Assembly: GCA_009782405.1 (NCBI GenBank)
Contig: WRJC01000065.1
Location: forward strand, 1 to 16,766
Source of the DNA: Oscillospiraceae bacterium
Lineage (GTDB): Bacteria > Bacillota_A > Clostridia > Oscillospirales > WRJC01
DNA: 16,766 nt
Direction: 5' to 3'
A program made the position numbers and the translations under genes. Positions 1 through 7,510 of this stretch are shown here, piece after piece (the stretch's first letter is position 1; every line of letters starts with the position of its first letter). Under the pieces are notes generated by a model. It ran no database searches, was not told the DNA's origin, and saw nothing but the letters and a program-made list of their open reading frames with translations.

Positions 1-11
1 GTCGATAGGTG

Positions 12-94
12 GTAGGGGACGTCGTCCTCGACGTCCCGTGGTAAGAATTTGTGTGAAATCAGACTCGCGGGACGTCGAGGACGACGTCCCCTAC
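12..94. repeat. Nested palindromic inverted repeat
   Basis: A 27-nt arm at 12-38 is perfectly repeated in inverted orientation at 68-94, separated by 29 nt. Each arm is itself a hairpin: gggacgtcg (16-24), loop tcct, cgacgtccc (29-37). The outer tips read gtagggg and cccctac. The unit could form one long stem or two short hairpins, on either strand. It looks like a dispersed, non-coding palindromic element (REP or MITE-like). No second copy was noticed in the window, so dispersal in the genome is inferred. It may also act as a terminator or mRNA-end stabiliser for a gene to the left. The remaining 95-203 is AT-rich with no gene visible. Confidence 0.75.
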
Positions 95-203
95 AGGTAA
101 AATCCCGTAAATTCATCAAAATCCATATTTATTTTCATCGCACTCAAGTTAATTTAAATAAAATACATATACTTTTTCATCAGCAATATATATGAGCGTA
201 CAT

Positions 204-235
204 AAAAAAACAAGCGACCGGGATTTCTCCCGGCC
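204..235 (-). terminator. Intrinsic terminator of the tRNA unit
   Basis: Read on the minus strand, an 8-bp stem (229-235 region pairing with 216-222, with one G-U pair) closes a GAAA tetraloop (224-227). It is followed, after a few bases, by seven U residues (210-204). It lies about 90 nt downstream of the 3' end of tRNA-Glu in the transcription direction. It is the natural end of the tRNA-Met/tRNA-Glu transcript. Confidence 0.75.
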
Positions 236-325
236 ACCTGCCTTTTGTTTTTGTCACGAGCATCACCGCCAAACGGTTACCGCAAAGCCGCTTTTGAAAT
301 AATAAACGTTTGCTTGACACCCTTG

Positions 326-400
326 TGGTGACCCGTACGAGAATCGAACTCGTGTTACCGCCGTGAAAGGGCGGTGTCTTAGCCGCTTGACCAACGGGCC
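326..400 (-). tRNA. tRNA-Glu (anticodon TTC)
   Basis: The minus strand gives a 75-nt cloverleaf. The acceptor arm starts GGCCCGT and pairs with ACGGGTC (one G-U pair), followed by an encoded A discriminator and CCA at 328-326. The anticodon loop is CTTTCAC with anticodon TTC, on a CCGCC/GGCGG stem, and the T arm carries TTCGATT. The sequence closely resembles the common Bacillota tRNA-Glu. The CCA end is genome-encoded. It is the promoter-distal gene of a two-tRNA transcript with tRNA-Met. Confidence 0.96.
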
Positions 401-434
401 CCGAAATTTGCAATTGCATCCGTCAGGTTGCACG

Positions 435-511
435 TGGTAGCGGAAGCTGGATTTGAACCAGCGACCTGTCGGGTATGAACCGAATGCTCTAGCCAGCTGA
501 GCTATTCCGCC
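435..511 (-). tRNA. tRNA-Met (anticodon CAT, elongator type)
   Basis: The minus strand gives a 77-nt cloverleaf starting GGCGGAA and ending TTCCGCT-A-CCA. It has the G1-U72 wobble typical of Bacillota elongator tRNA-Met, a D arm with GCTCAGCTGG, and the anticodon loop TTCATAC. G1-U72, together with the absence of the three-G-C anticodon stem of initiators, argues against initiator tRNA. A tRNA-Ile2 with lysidine-modified CAT cannot be fully excluded from sequence alone. CCA is encoded. Elongator tRNA-Met is the substrate of TmcAL, whose gene lies at 7476-8726. Confidence 0.93.
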
Positions 512-556
512 GCATCGTTTTTTACGTGCATTAATTGTTTTAAACGAACACCATAT

Positions 557-585
557 ATTTTACCACAGCAAAATCCATTTGTCAA
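557..585 (-). promoter_or_regulatory. Promoter of the tRNA-Met/tRNA-Glu unit
   Basis: On the minus strand, a perfect -35 TTGACA (585-580) is followed after exactly 17 bp by -10 TAAAAT (562-557). Transcription would begin near 550, about 40 nt before tRNA-Met. The spacing and hexamers fit a housekeeping sigma-A-type promoter. The plus-strand reading of the same -35 is TTGTCA (579-584), so the coaE promoter may overlap, but no well-spaced -10 for coaE is evident. Confidence 0.75.
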
Positions 586-634
586 GCATTATTTTCGTTT
601 TTTTTAAAATATTTCCTAAGAGGGGGCAAAAACC

Positions 635-1180
635 ATGATAATCGGGATTACAGGCGGCAGCGGGACGGGCAAAAGCAGCTTGGCCAATCTGCTCGAGCTC
701 GAAGTGATAAATGCCGACTGCGTTTACCACAAAATATTCAGGGAAAACAATGAATTAAAAAATGAATTGGCGGAACGCTTTGGCGCCTGCGGGCGAAAAG
801 AATTGGCGGACATAGTTTTTGCCGACAGGGCAAAATTGGAAGAATTGAACCTCGTGACTTTCAAATATGTCCTGTCGGCAATCGAAAGGATGATTTTGGG
901 CAAAAGCAGCATTGTGATAGATGCGCCGCTATTGTTTGAATCGGGGCTGGGAGAAAAATGCGATTTTACGGTAGCCGTGCTCGCCGAAAAAGAGCTCCGC
1001 ATAAAAAGGATAATGGATCGCGACAATTTGAGCCGGATCAAAGCCGAAATGCGCATAAACGCGCAAAAACCGGATGCATACTATATAACGCGCGCCGACT
1101 GCTTGGTATACAACAACGATGGGGATTTGATGGAAGCCGCGCGCAAATTGAAAAAACGGATTGCGCGCCTGCGCCGGTAA
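635..1180 (+). CDS. coaE: Dephospho-CoA kinase
   Basis: The product phosphorylates the 3'-hydroxyl of dephospho-CoA with ATP, the last step of coenzyme A synthesis, in the cytoplasm. The 181-aa protein opens with an ATP-binding P-loop, GGSGTGKSS (residues 7-15). It carries the family's DAPLLFESGL segment near residue 96 and an RDNLSRIKAEMRINAQ helix near 128 matching the CoaE lid and adenine region. It is slightly shorter than the usual 195-210 aa but looks complete at both ends. The start is supported by a purine-rich ribosome binding site (GAGGGGG) about 10 nt upstream. It is transcribed away from the tRNA unit and ends one base before the stop of the convergent GH95 gene. Confidence 0.93.
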   Translation: MIIGITGGSGTGKSSLANLLELEVINADCVYHKIFRENNELKNELAERFGACGRKELADIVFADRAKLEELNLVTFKYVLSAIERMILGKSSIVIDAPLLFESGLGEKCDFTVAVLAEKELRIKRIMDRDNLSRIKAEMRINAQKPDAYYITRADCLVYNNDGDLMEAARKLKKRIARLRR

Positions 1181-1181
1181 A

Positions 1182-3431
1182 TCAAGATTCGAAATCCCAC
1201 TCGATGATATCGCCGGGGGTTCCGGAAAAAATTTTGTCCTCCCCGCCATGAAATACCGTGAGTTTGCCGCCGAACCCTATTTGGACTTTCAAAGCGACCG
1301 CTTTGCCGTTTTTCCACCAAAGCGAAACGATGTGGCCCCCGGGAACTTTGATCCCCTGCAAGTGCCCATCGCCCCATTCTTTCGGAAGCGAGCGCAAGAG
1401 ATGCGTTTTGCCATCCGTATAGCTGATTATCGCTTCAACCAGCGCGGCGACCGCTCCCAAATTGCCATCTATCTGAAAAATTCTCGGCGGGTGCAAGTCG
1501 AGCAGGCTGACAGTCGCGAAATCCCTTATCAGCGCGATGAAATGTTCGTAAAATCCTTCAGGGTTGTTGAACCTGGCTTGCAGGCATGAAACCCATGCCC
1601 TGCTCCAGCCCGTGTGCCCCCCGCCGTGGGACAACCTGAATTCCAGGGATTTTTGCCCCGCCCGATATTGTCCGGCCCGCGTTTGGCTTGTGAACAGATC
1701 GGATGGGTAAACTCCGTATAGATGCGAAAGATGCCGATGCCCGGGCTCGACTTCCGTTTTTTCGTCTTCCCATTCGAGCAAGCGGCCGTCCGAACCGATT
1801 TTGAAATCAGGCAGCCTGTTTTGCATATTTTTCCATAATTTTACCCGGTCTTCGTCTGCATTTAATATTTCCGCCGCTTTTATGGCATAGCCTAAAGCGT
1901 CATAGGCAAATTGCACGTCCATAGCCGAAGAAATGCAAATTGCGACGGGCATATTGATTTCGCCCCTTGCCTCGCCGAAACTGTTTTCCGGCGATTGGCT
2001 CGGCATGACCTGCAAAACTCCGTTTTCATCCTCGACCAAATAATCTTCGTAAAATTCGGCGACCGCCTTCAAGTACCTATAGCCCCTGTTTTTTAGATAA
2101 TCGATGTCGCCCGAATATATGTAATGGTTCCAAAAATGCTGCGAAAACCATGCCGCAGCGCCGATCCAAACCGCCCAACCATTCGATTCGGGCGTTGAAA
2201 CCCCCCAAGCGTCCGTCTGTATCGGCAAATAAATCCCGCGGCAGCCATAAAGCCCTTTTGCCGCTTTCGAGCCGCTTTCGTAAAATGTTTCCAAATATTT
2301 CAGCAGCGCTTCCGCGCATTGCGGCATATTGCATGGCTCCGCCATCCAGTAGTTCATTTGCAAATTGATGTCGAAGTGATAGTCGCTATCCCAGGGAGGG
2401 TCTATCCTGTCGTTCCATTTGCCCTGCAGGTTTGCGGGCAAATCGCCGTTTATGGAAGATGAAACCATCAAATACCTGCCGAAATTGAAATAGAGCGCAA
2501 CCATGCCGTTGTCGGCTTTGCCCTTGCGGATCCTGTCCAGCCGCTCTTCGATCGGCAATTTGCATAGCGCCTCGCTTTCGCCGATTTCGAGCGCCACGCC
2601 GTTCATTATTTTTGAAAATTTTTCGGAATGCTTGATTTTTTCGTTGTCGAAAACGCCAAAATCCATAGGATATTTTTTTATTTCGTTTTCTATTCCGCAT
2701 ACCGACGTCGCTATATTCGTCATGCATTTGACATAAGAGGCGCCTTCGATATCTATGCGGTTTTCCGCCGCCACGCATTTTCCGTCCGTTTGAATTTCGG
2801 AAACCAAGGCATATTCTATTCCGCCGTCGAACGCGCAGCAAAATTCCAGCTTGTCGTTTTTCACGCTGATTTTGTATTTTGCGCCTTCGTCTTTTGCCCT
2901 TGACAAAAAAACGGAGCATGAAAACTCGCTTTTTTCATCTCCCGAATGCCATTTCGACATGACCAGCCCGTTTTCGCAGCTCGCGAAAAATTCGGAAATG
3001 ATTGCAGTTCCGGAAATTTTTCTTGAAACTTTGCATATGCCGTTTTCAATGTCGAGCTCTCGCCAATCGAAGCCCGCGCAATCTTTTAGCTTGAACTCCA
3101 AAAATCCGGCAGTCTGATAAGGGTCAACCCTGCCCTTTTTTTTGGATATTCCCCCATCTCCCCCAAAATATTTGTTTGCTTCTATGGTGGCATTGTAGAA
3201 ATCGCCTTTTTTCAAAAGCGACCTGACAGATTCGAGACGATCCGCCGCCGGTACGATTTGGCGGTTTTTGTTGGTGCCCCGCCACAGCCATTCATGGTTG
3301 AGATCGATTATGTCTTTGTCGCCGCCGCCCCAGATCATCGCGGCAAGCCGCCCGTTTCCGATGGGCAGCCCTTCCAGCCATTCGCAGGGCGGTTTCGCGT
3401 GGCGCATTTTCATGTTGTTTGAATCACTCAT
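1182..3431 (-). CDS. GH95 family alpha-L-fucosidase-like glycoside hydrolase
   Basis: The 749-aa protein matches glycoside hydrolase family 95 (1,2-alpha-L-fucosidases and alpha-L-galactosidases) along its length. It has the N-terminal LPIGNGRLAAMIWGG and DLNHEWLWRG (residues 22-52), the NLQGKWN entry to the (alpha/alpha)6 barrel (334-340), HFDINLQMNYW (352-362), SQSPENSF (478-485, containing the likely general acid E482), HRHLSHLYGVYP (565-576), GGHTGWSRAW (604-613) and FQIDGNLGA (652-660, D655). In characterised members two Asn side chains (NxN) assist D655-type base catalysis. Here the first is Asp354 and the second Asn356. No signal peptide is present, so it probably acts on imported oligosaccharides in the cytoplasm. 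GGAG lies about 9 nt before the ATG. Substrate (fucose or L-galactose linkage) is not decidable by eye. Confidence 0.88.
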   Translation of the reverse strand: MSDSNNMKMRHAKPPCEWLEGLPIGNGRLAAMIWGGGDKDIIDLNHEWLWRGTNKNRQIVPAADRLESVRSLLKKGDFYNATIEANKYFGGDGGISKKKGRVDPYQTAGFLEFKLKDCAGFDWRELDIENGICKVSRKISGTAIISEFFASCENGLVMSKWHSGDEKSEFSCSVFLSRAKDEGAKYKISVKNDKLEFCCAFDGGIEYALVSEIQTDGKCVAAENRIDIEGASYVKCMTNIATSVCGIENEIKKYPMDFGVFDNEKIKHSEKFSKIMNGVALEIGESEALCKLPIEERLDRIRKGKADNGMVALYFNFGRYLMVSSSINGDLPANLQGKWNDRIDPPWDSDYHFDINLQMNYWMAEPCNMPQCAEALLKYLETFYESGSKAAKGLYGCRGIYLPIQTDAWGVSTPESNGWAVWIGAAAWFSQHFWNHYIYSGDIDYLKNRGYRYLKAVAEFYEDYLVEDENGVLQVMPSQSPENSFGEARGEINMPVAICISSAMDVQFAYDALGYAIKAAEILNADEDRVKLWKNMQNRLPDFKIGSDGRLLEWEDEKTEVEPGHRHLSHLYGVYPSDLFTSQTRAGQYRAGQKSLEFRLSHGGGHTGWSRAWVSCLQARFNNPEGFYEHFIALIRDFATVSLLDLHPPRIFQIDGNLGAVAALVEAIISYTDGKTHLLRSLPKEWGDGHLQGIKVPGGHIVSLWWKNGKAVALKVQIGFGGKLTVFHGGEDKIFSGTPGDIIEWDFES

Positions 3432-3466
3432 TTGTTTTCTCCAATTTTTCGTTTTTTCATGTATGC

Positions 3467-3495
3467 ATTATATCACAAAAGAAAAGCAAAAACAA
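3467..3495 (-). promoter_or_regulatory. Likely promoter of the GH95 gene
   Basis: The minus strand has a perfect -10 TATAAT (3472-3467). Seventeen bp further upstream is a weak -35, TTGTTT (3495-3490). The implied transcription start is near 3460, about 30 nt before the GH95 ATG. The weak -35 could mean dependence on an activator, but no operator was identified. Confidence 0.5.
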
Positions 3496-3541
3496 CAATA
3501 TCAGCAAAAAACAAAAAAAATTTGCGAGCCAAATTTTGCGC

Positions 3542-3570
3542 TTGACAATTCGCCGACAAAATGTTATGAT
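3542..3570 (+). promoter_or_regulatory. Strong promoter of the rlmA-araM-araD-uroD-tmcAL run
   Basis: TTGACA (3542-3547), a 17-bp spacer and TATGAT (3565-3570) make a near-consensus sigma-A-type promoter. The start of transcription would be near 3577, leaving a leader of about 33 nt before rlmA. No other clear promoter or terminator appears before 8726, so the five genes are probably co-transcribed from here. It is back-to-back with the GH95 promoter. Confidence 0.75.
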
Positions 3571-3609
3571 ATCCATAGCGCATGAAATGGAAAAGGGGCG
3601 AAAAACAGT

Positions 3610-4500
3610 TTGGCCGAAAAAAAAATAGAGGTCGCGAAAAGGGCTATTGAAAAATACATGGATTTTTTGCGGTGCCCCCTGTGCGCGGCGCCTTTCGGAT
3701 TCGACGCCGCATCCCCGCATTCGCTCAAATGCGAAAAGGGGCATATGTACGACATGGCAAAAAAAGGCTACATAAACCTTTTCAACGGTTTTACGAAAAT
3801 AACCGAAACATACGGAAAAAAATTGTTCGCCGCCCGAAAAGAAGTTTCAAAAGCGGGCCTGTATGACGGGCTTGCCGGCAAACTCAGCGAAATAATCGGC
3901 GCGGCGAAACCCGCTTCGATTTTGGACGCAGGGTGCGGCTGCGGCAACCTGACTGCCGAAATATATGAAAATACGGGTCATCCGGCCACATTCGCCGTCG
4001 ATTTGTCCAAAGAGGGGATAGAAGCCGCCGCAACCGATTTTTCTGCGGGGAATTTGGTTTGGGTTGTGGCCAACTTGAACAACCTGCCGTTCCCCGAAGA
4101 TAAATTCGACTTCGCGCTAAACATCATGTCCCCCGCCAATTATTTTGAATTTGCAAGGATATTAAAACGCGGAGGGTTATTGCTCAAGGTTTTGCCCGAA
4201 GCCGGATATTTGAAAGAACTGCGGCGATTCATATACAAAGAAAACGACAAAAACGAATACTCCAACAAGGATGTGCTAAATAAGCTCGCGTCGAATATGG
4301 ACATAACCGAAGTGATCGACCTCACATATTCACGCATGGTGAAAGCGGACGACATACCCGCGCTCTTTGACATGACCCCCCTCACGCAACACCTCGCCGG
4401 CCGGGAAAAAATAAAAAGCGAATTGCAAGCCGGAGGCGATTTTGGCATCACCCTCGATTTTAAAATCGCGATATGCGAAAAAAAACAGGAAAGGAAATAG
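3610..4500 (+). CDS. rlmA: 23S rRNA (guanine-N1)-methyltransferase, RlmA family
   Basis: The protein methylates N1 of a guanine in helix 35 of 23S rRNA with SAM (G745 in the E. coli type, G748 in the Gram-positive type). The 296-aa sequence has the family's N-terminal zinc finger: CPLC (C22, C25) followed by C41 and H45 in CEKGHMYDMAKKGYINL. It then has a Rossmann SAM-binding motif I, ILDAGCGCGN (104-113). The reading frame starts with TTG at 3610, with AGGGG (3594-3598) 11 nt upstream. ATG at 3658 is a weaker alternative that would sit only five residues before the zinc finger. It is the first gene after the strong promoter, and its stop overlaps the likely GTG start of araM. Whether G745 or G748 is modified is not resolved. 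Confidence 0.88.
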   Translation: MAEKKIEVAKRAIEKYMDFLRCPLCAAPFGFDAASPHSLKCEKGHMYDMAKKGYINLFNGFTKITETYGKKLFAARKEVSKAGLYDGLAGKLSEIIGAAKPASILDAGCGCGNLTAEIYENTGHPATFAVDLSKEGIEAAATDFSAGNLVWVVANLNNLPFPEDKFDFALNIMSPANYFEFARILKRGGLLLKVLPEAGYLKELRRFIYKENDKNEYSNKDVLNKLASNMDITEVIDLTYSRMVKADDIPALFDMTPLTQHLAGREKIKSELQAGGDFGITLDFKIAICEKKQERK

Positions 4501-5777
4501 TGCAATTTATGGAAATGGGAAAAAAATGTTCTTGCGGCAAAGTTCACTCGTGCTCCACGGAAGTCATGTCCATAGGCGAAGATCAAACCGGGGCTATGAT
4601 CGACTACATAAAGCAAAATTTCGGCGCCGGTGCGAAAGGCTGCATAATAAGCGACCAAAATACGCATACGGCAGCCAAAGCCATGATAGAAGCCACAAGC
4701 GGCTTTTGCGAGAGCGCAAAACTCAAAATTAATTCGTATCATGCCGACGAATTCATGGTCGAAGACTGCGAAAAATTACTGGAAAACAAAAATTACGATT
4801 ACTTCATCGCGGCGGGGGCGGGGACGATCAACGATATAACGAGGATGGTCGCCCACACGAGAAACGTGCCCTTCATCTCCTATCCCACTGCAGCCAGCGT
4901 GGACGGGTTTGTTTCCACCATAGCCCCCATCACCAGCAAAGACGGAATGAAACTCACGATCCCCGCCTCTGCGCCTGTGGCGCTGTTCGCGGATATCGGG
5001 GTGATCGCAAAAGCGCCCAAAAGGCTTTTTGCCGCGGGGGTTGGGGATGTGTTAGGCAAATATGTCGCGCTTGCTGACTGGCGCCTCGCGAATTTGTTAA
5101 CGGACGAGCCTATCTGCGCGGAGACGGCGGAATTTGAATTTCAAACTGTCGAAAAATTCAAAAATTCGCTCGCCTCATTCGGGAAGGACAAAAGTGAAAC
5201 CGGATTTAGGGCGCTTTGCGCCGATTTGATCGAGGCGCTCGTGAAATGCGGGCTATGCATACAGTACATCGGGAACACGAGGCCCGCATCGGGGGCCGAA
5301 CACCATGTTTCGCATTTTTTTGAAATGAATGTGATATTATCGACCGACTGCCTGCACGGCGAGAACGTGGGCCTTGGCAGCATTATGTGCGCCGGCCTAT
5401 ACCACAGCTTCGCGAACTCAGACCACATAACGTTTTCCGAAAACTACGATATGGAACATGATTTGGTCAAAAAATACTACAAAGGGATGTACGGCGCGAT
5501 ATTGGAGGAAAACGCGCCCGACAGCGTGAGAAAAGTCACGCCCGGAAGATTTTATGGTGCCTTGGGAGAAATAAAAGAGATCATGTCATCGATACCGCCA
5601 AAGGGGGAATTCGTGAAATTGCTGGATATTTTCGGCGGGGTGACGGATCTTGCAGGAATCAAGGCATACAACCTGAAATGCGAAGAGGGCGAAATCGAGC
5701 CGCTGGCTTTCAAACTCGCGCCTTATGTGCGCGACAGGCTGACTTTGCTGAAGCTCATGCGATGCATAGAATTCTAA
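4500..5777 (+). CDS. araM: sn-Glycerol-1-phosphate dehydrogenase, AraM family
   Basis: AraM reduces dihydroxyacetone phosphate to sn-glycerol-1-phosphate with NAD(P)H, giving the stereochemistry of archaeal-type lipids. In Bacillus the product feeds PcrB. The protein belongs to the iron-containing alcohol dehydrogenase/glycerol dehydrogenase fold: cofactor loop GAGTINDITRMVAH (about 106-119), SYPTAASVDGF (about 127-137), and metal-ligand regions GVGDVLGK (D near 183), GAEHHVSHFFEM (His near 268-272) and HGENVG (His near 286). The N-terminal CSCGKVHSC cysteine cluster may bind metal. The chosen start is GTG 4500, overlapping the rlmA stop by one base with AGGAAAGGA just upstream; ATG 4509 is nearly as good. 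An ATG at 4473 lacks a ribosome binding site. It neighbours araD, as in the Bacillus ara operon. Confidence 0.88.
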   Translation: MQFMEMGKKCSCGKVHSCSTEVMSIGEDQTGAMIDYIKQNFGAGAKGCIISDQNTHTAAKAMIEATSGFCESAKLKINSYHADEFMVEDCEKLLENKNYDYFIAAGAGTINDITRMVAHTRNVPFISYPTAASVDGFVSTIAPITSKDGMKLTIPASAPVALFADIGVIAKAPKRLFAAGVGDVLGKYVALADWRLANLLTDEPICAETAEFEFQTVEKFKNSLASFGKDKSETGFRALCADLIEALVKCGLCIQYIGNTRPASGAEHHVSHFFEMNVILSTDCLHGENVGLGSIMCAGLYHSFANSDHITFSENYDMEHDLVKKYYKGMYGAILEENAPDSVRKVTPGRFYGALGEIKEIMSSIPPKGEFVKLLDIFGGVTDLAGIKAYNLKCEEGEIEPLAFKLAPYVRDRLTLLKLMRCIEF

Positions 5778-5806
5778 GTATAAAATAAAGCGAGGTAAAT
5801 GCATAA

Positions 5807-6538
5807 GTGTTTGAAAAATTGAAAGAAAAAACCTACTTGGCGAACATGATGCTCAAGGAACACGGTCTCGTGGTTTTGACTTGGGGCAATGTTAGCGAAA
5901 TAGACGAAAGCCGCGAATATGTGGCCATAAAGCCTTCGGGGGTGGAATACGGCAGTTTGAATCCGGAAAGCATCGTGGTGGTGAACATGAAAGGCGAAGT
6001 GGTGGAAGGCAATCTGAAACCTTCGTCCGATACCGCGACGCACCTTGAACTGTACAAAGCGTACAAGGAAATCGGGGGAGTGTGCCACACGCACTCCATG
6101 TACGCCACTTCATTCGCGCAGGCGTACTGGCCCCCGCGTTTGGTCGCGATGGGGACTACGCACGCCGACTATTTCGACGGCGCGATCCCGCGCACGCGCG
6201 CAATGAAAAAAAAAGAAATTGAAGGGGATTACGAAAAAAACACCGGGTCGGTGATAATCGAAACGCTGAAAAATTCGGGCAAATCCCCGGCGAATATGCC
6301 CGCCGTGCTCGTCAATTCGCACGGGCCGTTTACCTTCGGCAAAAATGCAAACCAAGCAGTTGAACACTCGATAATCCTCGAAAATGTGGCGCAGATGGCA
6401 TTCAACGCGAAGATCATCACCAATGTGACGTATGTGAAATACGAAATGCCAAAAAGTCTCCTGCGCAAGCATTTCGACAGAAAACACGGCGCCAAAGCCT
6501 ATTACGGACAGGACGAGAACCCAATCGATAAAAATTAA
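5807..6538 (+). CDS. araD: L-ribulose-5-phosphate 4-epimerase
   Basis: The enzyme interconverts L-ribulose-5-phosphate and D-xylulose-5-phosphate, linking L-arabinose (or L-ascorbate-type) catabolism to the pentose phosphate pathway. The 243-aa protein matches E. coli AraD almost block by block: TWGNVS (25-30), KPSGVEY (42-48), KPSSDTATH (71-79), zinc ligands HTH (H94, H96), GTTHADYFDGAIPRTR (116-131, with the catalytic Asp121), and the third zinc ligand in SHGPF (H172). These favour epimerase over the related fuculose-phosphate aldolase. Translation begins at GTG 5807, with GAGG 11 nt upstream. No araA or araB is present in the window, so the source of L-ribulose-5-phosphate is unknown. Confidence 0.92.
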   Translation: MFEKLKEKTYLANMMLKEHGLVVLTWGNVSEIDESREYVAIKPSGVEYGSLNPESIVVVNMKGEVVEGNLKPSSDTATHLELYKAYKEIGGVCHTHSMYATSFAQAYWPPRLVAMGTTHADYFDGAIPRTRAMKKKEIEGDYEKNTGSVIIETLKNSGKSPANMPAVLVNSHGPFTFGKNANQAVEHSIILENVAQMAFNAKIITNVTYVKYEMPKSLLRKHFDRKHGAKAYYGQDENPIDKN

Positions 6539-6553
6539 TGAAGGAGTAAAAAT

Positions 6554-7510
6554 ATGGCAAACGATTTGATGATCAAGGCTGCCACTTGGCAGCGCCCCGA
6601 GCAGATACCGGTGACATTCGGGTTTTTGCCGGCGGTATTCATGAAGTACGGGGACAATGTGAAAAAAATAATCGCCAAATACGAAGATCTGCTGGGCAAC
6701 TGGTGGCAAAACTACGATCCTTACGCGAACCTTTCGGAGAGTTACAAAAAAGGCGGATATACCGACCGCTGGGGCTGCGTGTGGTCCAACGAAGTCGACG
6801 GCATGGCGGCGATTGTGACCAAACACCCGGTACCCACGAGGGAATCCGTCCGCACAATGCGCCTACCGGAAGTAGACGACGGGTTACCGCACGGTTTCAT
6901 GTACCTGCGGCTTTTGGATCTGCGCGGGTTCGAGGAAGCTATGGTCGATTTTTTCGAGGAGCCGCCCGAACTTTCCATGCTCATCGAAAAGGTGCTCGGA
7001 TATAACTTGAAGCAAGTGAAAATCATGCTTGAGCACAACAAAGCGCCCATGGTTCATTTCGGCGACGACTTGGGAATGCAGAAAGGGCTCGCCATGGGGC
7101 CGGACAGATGGCGCAAATACATGAAGCCGTGTTTCGCCGCGATATACAAACCTTGCAAAGACGACGGCAGGCTCGTCTATATGCACACCGACGGATGCAT
7201 TTGGGAGATTATGGCCGATTTGCAAGAATGCGGCGTGGACATGATAAACCCGCAATACAGGGCAAACGGGCTCGACAACCTCGAAAGGGTTTGCAAGGGA
7301 AAAATCCCGATACATTTGGATTTGGACAGGCAGCTTTTCCCTTTCGGGACGACATCGGAAATAAGGGAGCATGTGAAGCAGTGCGTGAAGACCATGTACC
7401 TGCCCGAAGGGGGCCTCGCCCTCAGCATAGAGATAGGCCCTGACTACCCGCTTGAAAACATAGAGGCGATCTGCGATGCTGCAAACGAGTTCAGATTTTA
7501 CAAAGGCTGA
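6554..7510 (+). CDS. Uroporphyrinogen decarboxylase (URO-D)/MtaA-superfamily protein
   Basis: This 318-aa protein is a URO-D superfamily TIM barrel, but not a canonical HemE. It shows the superfamily signature FGDDLGMQKGLAMGPDRWRKY (about 169-189), seen in clades often found near sugar or methyl-transfer genes. The barrel-end HTDGC (H211, D213, C215) stands where MtaA/CmuA-type methyltransferases have a zinc-binding HxC; here Asp replaces that Cys. INPQYRANGLDNL (231-243) follows. The HemE N-terminal substrate signature was not seen. AAGGAG (6541-6546) supports ATG 6554. It follows araD by 15 nt and overlaps or abuts tmcAL, so it is co-transcribed. The reaction is unknown; a role with sugar or corrinoid/methyl substrates is only an inference from context. 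Confidence 0.78.
   Translation: MANDLMIKAATWQRPEQIPVTFGFLPAVFMKYGDNVKKIIAKYEDLLGNWWQNYDPYANLSESYKKGGYTDRWGCVWSNEVDGMAAIVTKHPVPTRESVRTMRLPEVDDGLPHGFMYLRLLDLRGFEEAMVDFFEEPPELSMLIEKVLGYNLKQVKIMLEHNKAPMVHFGDDLGMQKGLAMGPDRWRKYMKPCFAAIYKPCKDDGRLVYMHTDGCIWEIMADLQECGVDMINPQYRANGLDNLERVCKGKIPIHLDLDRQLFPFGTTSEIREHVKQCVKTMYLPEGGLALSIEIGPDYPLENIEAICDAANEFRFYKG

Noticed and set aside
180..419. A 79-codon minus-strand open frame
   Set aside because: It runs through the tRNA-Glu gene and the tRNA terminator, and has no recognisable domain.
579..610. A plus-strand coaE promoter (TTGTCA at 579-584, TAAAAT at 605-610)
   Set aside because: The 20-bp spacing is too long, and the -35 overlaps the stronger minus-strand tRNA promoter; not listed as a feature.
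6110..6826. A 238-codon minus-strand open frame
   Set aside because: It is antisense across araD and the URO-D-like gene, and rich in His, Phe and Arg in the way a shadow frame is.
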